A stretch of DNA of 64,000 nt from Chromobacterium rhizoryzae (GCF_020544465.1 NZ_CP066126.1:2542001-2606000); one strand, 5' to 3'. Shown: positions 1-8,425, counted from the first letter of the stretch. A program made the numbers and translations. Notes: a model not told the origin generated them from the letters alone.

Positions 1-412
1 CCGGGCTGCCGGCGCCCTCGGCGATGATGCACTGGTATTGAGCCGCCAGCCTGGCGTGGGACGCCAGCACCGCCTTCATCGCCACCGGTTTGTAGTCGTG
101 ATAGCCGCGAGCCTCCATATTTCCTATCGCCCGCCCGTGGATGATGACCTGAGAACCGGTATGGCTGTTGGGCTTCAACAGTACCGGGTTCATATCGGTA
201 TGCGGCTCCAGCCCGCAGGCCTGCGCTTGCACCGCCTGCGAGCGGCCGATCTCGCCGCCGTCCACCGTCACCGCGCTGTTCAATGCCATGTTCTGCGGCT
301 TGAACGGCGCCACCCTCACGCCACGGCGCGCCAACAGCCGGCACAAGCCGGTGGCCAGCGCGCTCTTGCCGGCATCGGACGTGGCGCCCTGAATCATGAT
401 GGTCTTGGCCAT
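1..412 (-). CDS. cobQ: Cobyric acid synthase CobQ/CbiP, N-terminal part (runs off the window)
   Basis: Only the first 137 codons are present; the gene continues past position 1. The reading begins MAKTIMIQGATSDAGKS, which holds the ATP-binding P-loop of the dethiobiotin-synthetase-like domain (about residues 9-17). It goes on with the PFKPQNMALNS block (about residues 36-46), typical of CobQ. The family amidates four carboxylates of adenosylcobyrinic acid a,c-diamide in the cytoplasm using glutamine and ATP. The start at 410-412 has an AGGGGG ribosome site just upstream. The gene is divergent from cbiB, fitting a cobalamin locus. The glutaminase half cannot be checked here. Confidence 0.93.
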   Translation of the reverse strand, partial: MAKTIMIQGATSDAGKSALATGLCRLLARRGVRVAPFKPQNMALNSAVTVDGGEIGRSQAVQAQACGLEPHTDMNPVLLKPNSHTGSQVIIHGRAIGNMEARGYHDYKPVAMKAVLASHARLAAQYQCIIAEGAGSP

Positions 413-542
413 GGCATTCCCCCTGCACATAGATGGCGAACAAGGCTTAGAATGGCGGCTTGATTCATTCCGGCCATCCCGAACCCTAAAAATTTGCGCA
501 TTGGATGCCTCCAAGCGGCGGTCGGCCATTATATAAGGTTGT
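413..542. promoter_or_regulatory. Divergent intergenic region between cobQ and cbiB
   Basis: This 130-bp stretch separates the divergent cobQ and cbiB starts and must hold the promoters for both, or be transcribed through for one of them. I see no cobalamin-riboswitch motif and no convincing pair of -35/-10 boxes. An AT-rich patch (ATTATATAAGG, about 529-539) lies immediately before the cbiB start and supplies its AAGG ribosome site. Confidence 0.3.
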
Positions 543-1484
543 GTGTTGAATTCCGCATTGTTTCTACCGCTAGCGCTGTTGCTGGACCGCCTGCTGGGCG
601 AGCCGCGGCGGTGGCATCCATTGGTCGGCTTCGGTAGGCTGACCCGGGCCGTTGAGCGCCTTGGCTACCCCTCCTCGCCCGATGCCGAGCCCCGCTGGCG
701 CATGCGTCTGCGCGGCGCCCTCTCCGTTTCACTCTTGATCCTGCCTCTGACGCTGGCGGCCTGGCTGCTGGCCCGGCTGCCGCTGCTGTCAGCCATTGTC
801 CCGCTTGTTCTGCTCTACCTGGCGGTGGGCGCCAGGAGCTTGGCTCAGCATGCGGAGGTGGTCAGACAGGCGCTGGCCGACGGCGATCTCGCCTTGGCCC
901 GTGAACGGGTGGGCTGGATTGTCAGCCGCGACACGAGCGAGCTGGATGAGGCCGGAATCGCCCGCGCCACCATTGAGTCGGTGCTGGAAAATGGCTGCGA
1001 CGCGGTCTTTGCCGCGCTGTTCTGGTTTCTGCTGCTGGGCGCGCCCGGGGCGGTGCTGTACCGGCTGTCCAACACGCTGGATGCGATGTGGGGCTATAAG
1101 AACGCGCGCTATTTGCATTTTGGCTGGGCCGCCGCCCGCCTTGACGATGTGTTGAACTATGTCCCGGCGCGGCTGACCGCCCTCACCTATCTGTTGCTGG
1201 GCCACGCGGCAAGCGGCTGGCGCTGCTGGAGAACGCAGGCGCCCACTTGGTACAGTCCCAACGCCGGCCCCGTGATGGCGGCCGGCGCCGGCGCGCTGGG
1301 CGTCTCCCTTGGCGGCGGCGCGCGCTACCATGGCCAGTGGAAGGAGCGCCCGCCCTTGGGCTGCGGCCCCGCGCCCACCCATCAGGACATCGGCCGCGCG
1401 GTGCGCTTGGTCAGCCGCGGCGCATGGTTATGGGCTGGTCTTTCCCTATTGTGGGCTGTTTTGATTGGAGTCATGCATGCTTGA
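543..1484 (+). CDS. cbiB: Adenosylcobinamide-phosphate synthase CbiB/CobD
   Basis: Integral membrane enzyme that joins aminopropanol (or its phosphate) to adenosylcobyric acid, making adenosylcobinamide (phosphate). The 313-residue protein has the family length, a WHPLVGFGRL block at about residues 24-33, hydrophobic segments at about 55-95 and 150-175, and a last membrane segment near the C-terminus. The conserved LSNTLDAMWGYKN stretch lies near residues 174-186. The start is GTG at 543, with AAGG close upstream; TTG at 546 is possible. Its end overlaps the start of cobC by 8 bp, so the two are probably translationally coupled. Confidence 0.93.
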   Translation: MLNSALFLPLALLLDRLLGEPRRWHPLVGFGRLTRAVERLGYPSSPDAEPRWRMRLRGALSVSLLILPLTLAAWLLARLPLLSAIVPLVLLYLAVGARSLAQHAEVVRQALADGDLALARERVGWIVSRDTSELDEAGIARATIESVLENGCDAVFAALFWFLLLGAPGAVLYRLSNTLDAMWGYKNARYLHFGWAAARLDDVLNYVPARLTALTYLLLGHAASGWRCWRTQAPTWYSPNAGPVMAAGAGALGVSLGGGARYHGQWKERPPLGCGPAPTHQDIGRAVRLVSRGAWLWAGLSLLWAVLIGVMHA

Positions 1485-2463
1485 ACACGGAGGCGGCCTG
1501 CTGCGCGCGGCCGCTGAATACGGTATTCCGCCTGGGGATTGGCTGGACCTGTCCACCGGCGTCAACCCCAATGGCTGGCCAGTGCCGCCGCTGTCCGCCG
1601 ACGGCTGGCTGCGGCTGCCGCAGGACCACGACGGGCTGGAAGCGGCGGCGGCGGAATATTACGGTTGCGAGCAACTGCTGCCGGTGGCCGGTTCTCAACC
1701 CGCCATCCAGGTGCTGCCGCGGCTGCGAGCGCCCTGCCGCGTCGGCATGTTGACCTTGTGCTACGCCGAACACCCCTACCAGTGGCAAAGGCGCGGACAC
1801 AGCGTGGAACGGTTCACGCCGGACGGGCTGGCCGCGAATATTGATCAGCTGGACGTGGTTCAAATCTGCAACCCCAACAACCCCACCGGAGACCGTTTTG
1901 AACCGGCTTTGCTGGAAGACTGGCGGCAAAGGCTGGCGGAACGCGGCGGCTGGCTGCTGGTCGACGAAGCGTTTCTGGATGCGTCGCCGCGGGACAGCAT
2001 GCTCCCCCATATCGGCAAGCCGGGCCTGATCGTGCTGCGCTCGGTCGGCAAATTCTTCGGCCTGGCCGGCGCCCGCGCCGGTTTCGTGTTCGCCCAGGCG
2101 GCGCTGCTTCAAGCGCTGGCCGAGGAACTGGGGCCTTGGGCCATGGCGGGTCCGGCGCGCGAAGCGGTGACGCTGGCGCTTGGCGACACCGCGTGGCAGC
2201 AATCCATGAGGAGCCAGCTGCTGCGCGATAGCGCGCGGCTGCGAGACTGTCTGGAGCGGCACAGGCTCGCCCCGGCCGGCGGCTGCGAACTGTTCCAGTG
2301 GGTTCCCGGCGAGGCCAGCCTGCCCTTGCATCGCCATCTGGCGGGGCGCGGCATCTTGAGCCGTTATTTCGAGTCCCTGCCCAGCTTGCGCTTTGGCCTG
2401 CCTAGCGGCGAACAGGACTGGGCGCGGCTGGAACAGGCCTTGGCGGATTGGCGGCGATTGTAA
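1477..2463 (+). CDS. cobC: Threonine-phosphate decarboxylase (CobC; CobD in Salmonella naming)
   Basis: PLP-dependent class I/II aminotransferase-fold enzyme that makes (R)-1-amino-2-propanol phosphate from threonine phosphate, supplying the linker used by CbiB just upstream. The 328-residue protein has the CNPNNPTG block near residue 130 and the PLP-lysine context SVGKFFGLAG with Lys192; GARAGF follows. I chose ATG 1477, which has GGAG six bases upstream; an in-frame TTG lies at 1465 but has no good ribosome site. The gene is followed by a hairpin and T-run, suggesting that the cbiB-cobC transcript ends here. Confidence 0.92.
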   Translation: MLEHGGGLLRAAAEYGIPPGDWLDLSTGVNPNGWPVPPLSADGWLRLPQDHDGLEAAAAEYYGCEQLLPVAGSQPAIQVLPRLRAPCRVGMLTLCYAEHPYQWQRRGHSVERFTPDGLAANIDQLDVVQICNPNNPTGDRFEPALLEDWRQRLAERGGWLLVDEAFLDASPRDSMLPHIGKPGLIVLRSVGKFFGLAGARAGFVFAQAALLQALAEELGPWAMAGPAREAVTLALGDTAWQQSMRSQLLRDSARLRDCLERHRLAPAGGCELFQWVPGEASLPLHRHLAGRGILSRYFESLPSLRFGLPSGEQDWARLEQALADWRRL

Positions 2464-2477
2464 TTAAAATCAAAACG

Positions 2478-2501
2478 CCAGCTGTTCACAGCCTGGTTTT
2501 T
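2478..2501 (+). terminator. Rho-independent terminator after cobC
   Basis: CCAGCTGT (2478-2485) and ACAGCCTGG (2488-2496) form a short stem with one bulged base, followed directly by five T (2497-2501). It lies 15 bp after the cobC stop and probably ends the cbiB-cobC message just before the riboswitch promoter. The loop is very small, so strength is uncertain. Confidence 0.5.
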
Positions 2502-2513
2502 GTCACGTATCAT
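2485..2513 (+). promoter_or_regulatory. Putative sigma-70 promoter for the B12 riboswitch operon
   Basis: TTCACA (2485-2490) and TATCAT (2508-2513) each match the consensus at five of six positions and are separated by exactly 17 bp. Transcription would start near 2520, a few bases before the first paired strand of the aptamer (ATGAC, 2525-2529). The -35 box overlaps the preceding terminator. Confidence 0.5.
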
Positions 2514-2524
2514 CCGACCCCATC

Positions 2525-2740
2525 ATGACGGTGCCCCAAAAACCTGTGTGCGAGCTCGCCAGCCAAGACGCGCGGCAGCTCGTAAACAGGTCCTCAGAGG
2601 GTGAAACGGGAACGCGGTGCAAGACCGCGGCTGCCCCCGCAACTGTAAGCGCAGAGTCCACGCCTAACGCCACTGGTCCCTAAACGGGCCGGGAAGGCGG
2701 CGCCGGACGGCGACGCGCGAGCCAGGAGACCGGCCGTCAT
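2525..2740 (+). ncRNA. Cobalamin (B12) riboswitch aptamer
   Basis: All core signatures are present in order: P1 strand ATGAC (2525-2529), GGTGCCCC (2530-2537), GGGTGAAACGGGAA (2599-2612), a CGCGG/CCGCG stem, CTGCCCCCGCAACTGTAAGC (2631-2650), CCACTGG near 2670-2676, GGGAAGGC (2691-2698), the B12 box GCCAGGAGACCGGCC (2721-2735) and the closing P1 strand GTCAT (2736-2740). The family binds adenosylcobalamin and switches off downstream genes. The hairpin after GGTGCCCC, often short, is here about 60 nt and is built from a dispersed-repeat fragment. The controlled operon starts with a cobalt transporter. Confidence 0.94.
2541..2594 (+). repeat. Shortened dispersed repeat forming a peripheral hairpin of the riboswitch
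   Basis: ACCTGTGTGCGAGCT (2542-2556) and AGCTCGTAAACAGGT (2578-2592) pair at 13 of 15 positions. The last 28 bases (about 2567-2594) match the right end of the 140-bp repeat at 48117-48256 at about 24 of 28 positions, including an unbroken TCGTAAACAGGT. The whole interior of the larger repeat is missing, leaving both ends. Confidence 0.6.
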
Positions 2741-2819
2741 ACGTGTCGACGCAAGCAGAAACCGGGCGGGGTGTACCGGGGGATACGCACATGCGCCGCT
2801 CATGAACACTCGGCGACCT

Positions 2820-2859
2820 GTGCCCTCGTTTGCGCGACGGAAATCGTCTCCGAGGGCAC
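2820..2859 (+). promoter_or_regulatory. Ribosome-site-sequestering hairpin (riboswitch expression platform)
   Basis: GTGCCCTCG (2820-2828) is perfectly complementary to CGAGGGCAC (2851-2859), which ends one base before the ATG at 2861 and contains the GAGG ribosome site. A small inner stem GACG/CGTC (about 2836-2848) fills the loop. This looks like translational control: folding hides the start site. The 80 nt between aptamer and hairpin (2741-2819) show no T-run typical of a transcription-terminating platform. Confidence 0.6.
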
Positions 2860-2860
2860 C

Positions 2861-3907
2861 ATGCATTCATCCACCGCGCCGTCCGCCGGCCGCCGTCTGG
2901 CGCAGCACGCGCCGATACTCGCCGGGCTGATCCTGGCCAATCTATTGGCCTGGGCCTGGGCTTTCGCCGCCTTCGCCGATCATCCGGCCCAACTCGCCAC
3001 CGCCCTGCTCGCCTATCTGTTCGGCCTGCGCCACGCGGTGGACGCCGATCACATCGCCGCCATCGACAACACCGTGCGCAAGCTGATGCAGGAAGGCCGC
3101 CGACCGTCGGCGGTGGGCCTGTTCTTCTCCGCCGGCCATTCCGCGGTGGTGGTCATCGCCGTCGCCCTGATCGTGTTCGCCGCCAGCGCGCTGCAAAGCC
3201 GCGTCGCCGGCTTCAAGGAGATAGGCGGCGTCATCGGCACCAGCGTGTCGGCCTTCTTTCTGCTGACGCTGGCGCTGATCAATCTGTCCTCCTTGCGCGC
3301 GGTATGGGGCGCTTTCCGCCGCGCCCGCGCCGGCGAGGCCATTTGCGACGAGCAGCTGAATCTGCTGCTGAACAACCGCGGCCTGATCGCGCGCCTGCTC
3401 AAGCCCTTGTTTCGCATGGTGACCAAGAGCTGGCATATGTTGCCCATCGGCTTTTTGTTCGGCCTGGGTTTCGACACCGCCACTGAAATCGGCCTGTTCG
3501 CCATCGCCACCTCGCAAAGCGCCAACGGCGTGGCGCTGTGGCACATCATGGTGTTCCCGGCGCTGTTCGCCGCCGGCATGGCGCTGGTGGACACGCTGGA
3601 CAGCATGATGATGGTGGAAGTCTACGGCTGGGCCTTCGTCAATCCGGTGCGCAAGCTCTGGTACAACCTGACCATCACCTTCGTTTCCGTTCTCGTCGCC
3701 GTCGGCATTGGCGGGCTGGAGGGCCTGGGCCTGCTGGCGGACAAGCTGCAGCTCACCGGCGGCTTCTGGGACCTGATCTCAGCGCTCAACGACGATCTGG
3801 CTCATTTCGGCTACTTCGTCATCGGCGTGTTCCTGCTGACGTGGCTTGTCTCCGCCGCCATTTATAAATGGAAGCGTTTTGACCAACTGACGCCGGAGGC
3901 GCGATGA
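2861..3907 (+). CDS. NiCoT-family cobalt/nickel permease
   Basis: Secondary transporter of the HoxN/NixA class, expected to import Co2+ for corrin synthesis. The 348-residue protein has the family metal-binding signature RHAVDADHIAAIDN in its second membrane segment (about residues 53-66), plus LGFDTATEI and GMALVDTLDSM, both hallmarks of NiCoT. About eight hydrophobic segments are visible. I chose ATG 2861 rather than the upstream GTG 2771 because 2861 has a ribosome site inside the riboswitch-controlled hairpin and is followed by a membrane-protein-like N-terminus. Cobalt rather than nickel is inferred from the riboswitch and from the cobN neighbour. It overlaps the next gene by 4 bp. Confidence 0.92.
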   Translation: MHSSTAPSAGRRLAQHAPILAGLILANLLAWAWAFAAFADHPAQLATALLAYLFGLRHAVDADHIAAIDNTVRKLMQEGRRPSAVGLFFSAGHSAVVVIAVALIVFAASALQSRVAGFKEIGGVIGTSVSAFFLLTLALINLSSLRAVWGAFRRARAGEAICDEQLNLLLNNRGLIARLLKPLFRMVTKSWHMLPIGFLFGLGFDTATEIGLFAIATSQSANGVALWHIMVFPALFAAGMALVDTLDSMMMVEVYGWAFVNPVRKLWYNLTITFVSVLVAVGIGGLEGLGLLADKLQLTGGFWDLISALNDDLAHFGYFVIGVFLLTWLVSAAIYKWKRFDQLTPEAR

Positions 3908-4233
3908 GAACCCACGACAAACACGTGCTGATGTGCACCGGCCCGCGCTGCACGCCGGACGGCCAGGGTTCGGAAGCGATGTTCCTGCACCTGGGCCGCA
4001 GCATAGACGCTTGCGAAGGCCTGCGCGCCAAGCGCACCCGCAGCCACTGCTTCGCCGTGTGCAAGGAAGGCCCGGTGATGGTGGTGTATCCGGACGGGGT
4101 CTGGTACCGCAAGGTGAATGAAAGCGATATCGAACGCATCGTCTGCCAGCATCTGAAGGGCGGCGTTCCGGTCGAGGAATTGGTGTTCCATAAAACCGGC
4201 GTCGGCGACATCGAAACGGAGGCGCAGGCATGA
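3904..4233 (+). CDS. Thioredoxin-like [2Fe-2S] ferredoxin-type protein of the cobalamin operon
   Basis: A 109-residue protein with cysteines in the CX4C...CX3C arrangement (Cys11, Cys16, Cys49, Cys53), typical of thioredoxin-fold [2Fe-2S] ferredoxins, ending in an acidic tail. Such small proteins often accompany cobN or cobW genes and may supply electrons for a corrin-pathway reduction or cobalt reduction; the exact partner is not known to me. It overlaps both neighbours by 4 bp, placing it firmly between the cobalt permease and cobaltochelatase. The cluster type is inferred from spacing only. Confidence 0.8.
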   Translation: MRTHDKHVLMCTGPRCTPDGQGSEAMFLHLGRSIDACEGLRAKRTRSHCFAVCKEGPVMVVYPDGVWYRKVNESDIERIVCQHLKGGVPVEELVFHKTGVGDIETEAQA

Positions 4234-7200
4234 GCGCCGCACTCGCCCTGTTGAGCCACGCCGGCACCGATCTCGCCGCGCTGTCGCGCGCGCGCTGGCC
4301 GGAAGATTTTCCCCTTGTCGCCGGCATCTCGCTGCAAGGCATTGCCGACGAGGCCGCGATGCAAACGCTGCTGGACGGCCAACTGGCCCAGGTCCGCGCC
4401 ATCGTGCTGCGCGTGCTGGGCCGCGCCGACGCGATACCCGGCCTGGAGCGATTGCTGGCCCACGCGCGCCGGCTGCAGGCCGCGGTCATCGTGCTCAGCG
4501 GCACCGGCGAGCCGGACCCGGAGCTGCAAGCGCTATGCAGCGCGCCGGTATCGCTGCAGCAGGACGTCCACGCCTATCTGCAGGCCGGCGGCAGCGCCAA
4601 TCTGGGCGAGCTGATGCGCTGCCTGGCGGACAGGCTGCTGCTGACCGGCTTCGGCTACCAGCCGCCGCTGCCGCTGCCCGAGCACGGCGTTTACCACCCG
4701 GAGCTGAGCGCGCCCTGCTCGCTCGCCGACTGGCTGGAAATCCGCAACCCGGACTGGCCCACCGTGGGCCTGTGCTTCTACCGCGCCCACTGGCTGTCCG
4801 GCAACACCCGCTTCATTGATCTATTGGTCGATTGCCTGGCCGAGCGCGGCGTCAACGCGCTGCCGGTGTTCACCTCGTCCTTGCGCACGATTCAAGACGG
4901 CGGCCTGCCGGCGGCGCTGGCGCTGCTGGCCGATCCGCGCGCCAAGGTGTCCTTGCTGATCAACACCACCTCGTTCGCGATGGGCGACATCAACAACGAC
5001 GGCCCCACCCAGCCCGGCTGGGCGGTGGAGGCTTCGGACCGGTTGAACCTGCCGGTGCTGCAGGCCATCACCAGCAGCATGACGCGCGAGCAATGGGAAG
5101 CCTCGGACCGCGGCTTCAACCCGCTGGACACCGCGATGAACGTGGCGCTGCCGGAATTCGACGGCCGCATCATCGGCGTGCCGCTGAGCTTCAAGCAGCC
5201 GGCCATGATGGACCAGCCCGGCCAGGCCGAACAATACGCGCCGCTGCCGGACCGCGCCCGCCGCCTGGCCGGCATCGCCGCCCGCCTGACGCGGCTGCGC
5301 CATGTGGAAAACGCCGACAAACGCATCGCCTTCATCTTCACCAACTCCAATAGCAAAGCCTCGCAGATAGGCAATGCGGTGGGGCTGGATTCGCCCGCGT
5401 CTCTATACGCTATGCTGCGCGGCATGCAGGGCCGCGGCTACCAGATGGACCCGCTGCCGCCGGACAGCGACGCGCTGATGCACGAGCTGATAGACCGCGG
5501 CGCCTACGATCAGGACTACCTGAGCGCCGAGCAGATGAAAAACGCCGCCGCCCGCGTGCCGGCCCAGCGCTACCAGGCCTGGTTCGACGAGCTGCCGGAC
5601 AGCCTGCGCGACAAGATGCTGCAGCGCTGGGGCCAGCCGCCGGGCGGCGCCTACGTCGACGGCGACGAACTGGTGTTTTCCGGCCTGGATTACGGTCATG
5701 TCTTCGTCGCGCTGCAGCCGCCGCGCGGCTACGGCATGGACCCGGACGCCATCTACCACACGCCGGACCTGCCGCCCACCCACCACTACTACGCGCTGTA
5801 CCGCTGGCTGCGCGACGACTGGCGCGCCGACGCCATCGTCCACGTCGGCAAGCACGGCACGCTGGAATGGCTGCCGGGCAAGGGGGTGGGCCTGTCGCAG
5901 AACTGCTTCCCGGATGCGCTCTTGGGCGACATGCCGCTGTTTTACCCCTTCATCGTCAACGATCCGGGTGAAGGCTCGCAGGCCAAACGCCGCGGCCACG
6001 CGGTGATCATCGACCACCTGACGCCGACGATGACCACCGCCGACAGCTACGGCCCGCTGGCGCAGCTGACCCAGTTGGTGGACGAGTACTACCAGGTGGA
6101 GCTGCTGGACCCGAACAAGCTGCCGCTGTTGCAGCAACAAATCTGGGACCTGATCAAGGAGGCCAAGCTCGACACCGACCTGGCGGCGATGCTGAAACAT
6201 GATCACGAGCATGAGCACGAACATGAGCACGAGCACGAGCCTCGCCACGATCATGATCACCCGCACCCGCATGGCGGACATCATCACGCGCCCGCCGCCG
6301 TCCACGGCAAATACCGGCCGCAGGCGGCCAAACCGGCTGCCGCGATGAAACCGGCGACGGCCGCGGCGGCGAAGTATCGCCCAGCCAAGGCCGCGCACGG
6401 CCACGATCATGGCCACCACCATCACCATCATGGCGACCACGACCATCACCGCGGCCACCATGATCACCATCACCATGACCATCACGGCCACAGCCACGAC
6501 CACCACGATCATGACCACGACTGGGACGACACGCTGAACGAAGACGGCGTGCCCTTGAGCCTGGCCAAGATGGACGGCGTCGACGTCGCCCACCTGATCG
6601 AAGACATCGACGGCTATCTGTGCGAACTGGGCGCGGCGCAGATCCGCGACGGCCTGCACGTGCTGGGCAACGCACCGCAGGGCGAGGCCTTGGTCGACAT
6701 GCTGCTGGCACTGACCCGCTTGCCCAATCTGGGCATCCCCGGCCTGCCCGCCAGCGTGGCGGCGGCCTGCGGCGGCGACTGGACGCTGTGGCAGCAGGAT
6801 CAGGGCAAACGGCTGAGCGACACCCCCGCGGCCTTGCAGGCGCTGGCCGGCCTGCCCCTGGTCACCCGCGCCGACGCACACGACGCGGCGCTGAAGCTGG
6901 CGCGCGGCTTGATCGCCGAGCTGGCCGCGCGCGGCTACGACAGCGCCGCCGTGCCGGTCGCCGTCGCCGCCATGCTGCCCGGCATCGAACCGAACGCCGA
7001 TCTGGAACGCGTGCTGACCTTCGTCTGCGCTGAGCTGTGCCTGAAGCTGGCCCGCACCGCCGAAGAGATAGACAATCTCTTGCGCGGCCTGGAGGGCGGC
7101 TATGTGCCGGCCGGCCCCAGCGGCGCGCCCACGCGCGGCATGGCCCACATTCTGCCCACCGGCCGCAATTTCTACTCGGTGGACCCGCGCAGCCTGCCCT

Positions 7201-8375
7201 CCAACGCCGCCTGGCGCATAGGCGACGGCCTGGCGCGCGAGATGCTGGCCCGCCATCTGAAGGAAACCGGCCAGTATCCGGAATCGGTGGCCATCAGCGT
7301 GTGGGGCACCAGCGCGATGCGCACCCATGGCGACGACATCGCCGAAATCCTGTCCCTGCTCGGCGTCAAGCCGCGCTGGCAGCAGGAAAGCCGCCGGGTG
7401 CAGGGCCTGGAAGTCATTCCCCTGGCCGAACTGGGCCGGCCGCGCATCGACGTCACCGTGCGCATCAGCGGCTTCTTCCGCGACGCCTTCCCGCATCTGA
7501 TTGCGCTGATCGACGAGGCGGTGCACACCGTGGCGCGGCTGGACGAGCCGCTGGAGCAGAACTTCCTGCGCAAGCACTACCTGGCCGACCTGAAGAACGA
7601 ACTGCTGGGCGCCCTGCCCGACGCCGACGCGCAAGCGCTGTACCGCGTGTTCGGCGCCAAACCGGGCAGCTACGGCGCCGGCATCCTGCCGCTGATCAAC
7701 GAGCAGAACTGGCAGAACGACGCCGACTTCGCCACCGCCTACGTCAACTGGGGCGGCTACGCCTACGGCCGCGAGGCCAACGGCGCCGACGCCCGCGACG
7801 CGCTGCGCCACCGGCTGGCCGGTGTGGAAGTGGCGCTGCACAACCAGGACAACCGCGAACACGATATCTTCGACAGCGACGACTACCTGCAATACCACGG
7901 CGGCATGATCGCGACGATACGCAGCCTCAGCGGCCGCCAGCCGCGCGCCTTCTTCGGCGACAGCCACAATCCGGCAGCGCCGGCGGTGCGCGGGCTGAAG
8001 GAGGAAGTGCTGCGCGTGTTCCGTTCGCGGGTGGCCAACCCCAAGTGGATAGCCGGCATCCAGAAGCACGGCTACAAGGGCGCGCTGGAGCTGACCGCCA
8101 CCGTCGATTATCTGTTCGGCTACGACGCCACCGCCCAGGTGGTGGACGACTGGGTGTATGAGCAACTGGCGCAAAGCTACGCGCTGGACCCGGCGATGCA
8201 GCAGTTCTTCGCCGACAGCAACCCCTGGGCGCTGAACGCCATCACCGACCGTCTGCTGGAAGCCGCGCAGCGCCAGTTGTGGGCGGAGCCGGACCCGGAG
8301 ACGCTGGCCGCCCTGCGCCAGCTGCACCTGGATAGCGAGGCGCTGCTGGAAGCGCGCGGAGAGAGCAAAGCATGA
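4230..8375 (+). CDS. cobN: Cobaltochelatase large subunit CobN with histidine-rich insertion
   Basis: A 1381-residue CobN/BchH-family protein. In aerobic pathways CobN inserts Co2+ into hydrogenobyrinic acid a,c-diamide with an ATPase partner. Family blocks include LIVHVGKHGTLEWLPGKG-like sequence (HVGKHGTLEWLPGK, about residue 542), SYGPLAQLTQLVDEYYQ and PTGRNFYSVDPRSLP (about 975-989). Residues about 655-767 are an extra low-complexity segment with about 40 histidines in two blocks (HD/HE repeats, then HH runs) separated by two KYRP-containing linkers. This is a likely cobalt-binding loop. The gene overlaps its upstream neighbour by 4 bp. Since the rest of the locus is anaerobic-type, its exact substrate here is uncertain. 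Confidence 0.93.
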   Translation: MSAALALLSHAGTDLAALSRARWPEDFPLVAGISLQGIADEAAMQTLLDGQLAQVRAIVLRVLGRADAIPGLERLLAHARRLQAAVIVLSGTGEPDPELQALCSAPVSLQQDVHAYLQAGGSANLGELMRCLADRLLLTGFGYQPPLPLPEHGVYHPELSAPCSLADWLEIRNPDWPTVGLCFYRAHWLSGNTRFIDLLVDCLAERGVNALPVFTSSLRTIQDGGLPAALALLADPRAKVSLLINTTSFAMGDINNDGPTQPGWAVEASDRLNLPVLQAITSSMTREQWEASDRGFNPLDTAMNVALPEFDGRIIGVPLSFKQPAMMDQPGQAEQYAPLPDRARRLAGIAARLTRLRHVENADKRIAFIFTNSNSKASQIGNAVGLDSPASLYAMLRGMQGRGYQMDPLPPDSDALMHELIDRGAYDQDYLSAEQMKNAAARVPAQRYQAWFDELPDSLRDKMLQRWGQPPGGAYVDGDELVFSGLDYGHVFVALQPPRGYGMDPDAIYHTPDLPPTHHYYALYRWLRDDWRADAIVHVGKHGTLEWLPGKGVGLSQNCFPDALLGDMPLFYPFIVNDPGEGSQAKRRGHAVIIDHLTPTMTTADSYGPLAQLTQLVDEYYQVELLDPNKLPLLQQQIWDLIKEAKLDTDLAAMLKHDHEHEHEHEHEHEPRHDHDHPHPHGGHHHAPAAVHGKYRPQAAKPAAAMKPATAAAAKYRPAKAAHGHDHGHHHHHHGDHDHHRGHHDHHHHDHHGHSHDHHDHDHDWDDTLNEDGVPLSLAKMDGVDVAHLIEDIDGYLCELGAAQIRDGLHVLGNAPQGEALVDMLLALTRLPNLGIPGLPASVAAACGGDWTLWQQDQGKRLSDTPAALQALAGLPLVTRADAHDAALKLARGLIAELAARGYDSAAVPVAVAAMLPGIEPNADLERVLTFVCAELCLKLARTAEEIDNLLRGLEGGYVPAGPSGAPTRGMAHILPTGRNFYSVDPRSLPSNAAWRIGDGLAREMLARHLKETGQYPESVAISVWGTSAMRTHGDDIAEILSLLGVKPRWQQESRRVQGLEVIPLAELGRPRIDVTVRISGFFRDAFPHLIALIDEAVHTVARLDEPLEQNFLRKHYLADLKNELLGALPDADAQALYRVFGAKPGSYGAGILPLINEQNWQNDADFATAYVNWGGYAYGREANGADARDALRHRLAGVEVALHNQDNREHDIFDSDDYLQYHGGMIATIRSLSGRQPRAFFGDSHNPAAPAVRGLKEEVLRVFRSRVANPKWIAGIQKHGYKGALELTATVDYLFGYDATAQVVDDWVYEQLAQSYALDPAMQQFFADSNPWALNAITDRLLEAAQRQLWAEPDPETLAALRQLHLDSEALLEARGESKA

Positions 8376-8425
8376 AACCCCAAAACTCAATGAGCCAGGG
8401 CAACACTTGGAAGGCAGGGAAATGA
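8372..8425 (+). CDS. Possible 17-residue coupling ORF after cobN
   Basis: The ATG overlaps the cobN stop as ATGA (8372-8375), and the stop overlaps the ATG of the next mini-ORF as ATGA (8422-8425). The peptide would be MKPQNSMSQGNTWKAGK. There is no similarity I recognise. It may serve only to carry ribosomes onward across the gap, or may be chance. Confidence 0.2.
   Translation: MKPQNSMSQGNTWKAGK

Noticed and set aside
38..463. Plus-strand open frames at the left edge
   Set aside because: They are antisense to cobQ, whose P-loop and PFKPQNMALNS block are unmistakable on the minus strand.
2504..2745. CACGTAT (2504-2510) complementary to ATACGTG (2739-2745) as the riboswitch P1 stem
   Set aside because: The 5' strand would precede the best transcription start (about 2520), and ATGAC/GTCAT directly flanking GGTGCC and the B12 box is the canonical P1.
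2594..2870. Minus-strand open frames of about 70-90 codons
   Set aside because: They are antisense to the riboswitch and leader and have no protein-like features.
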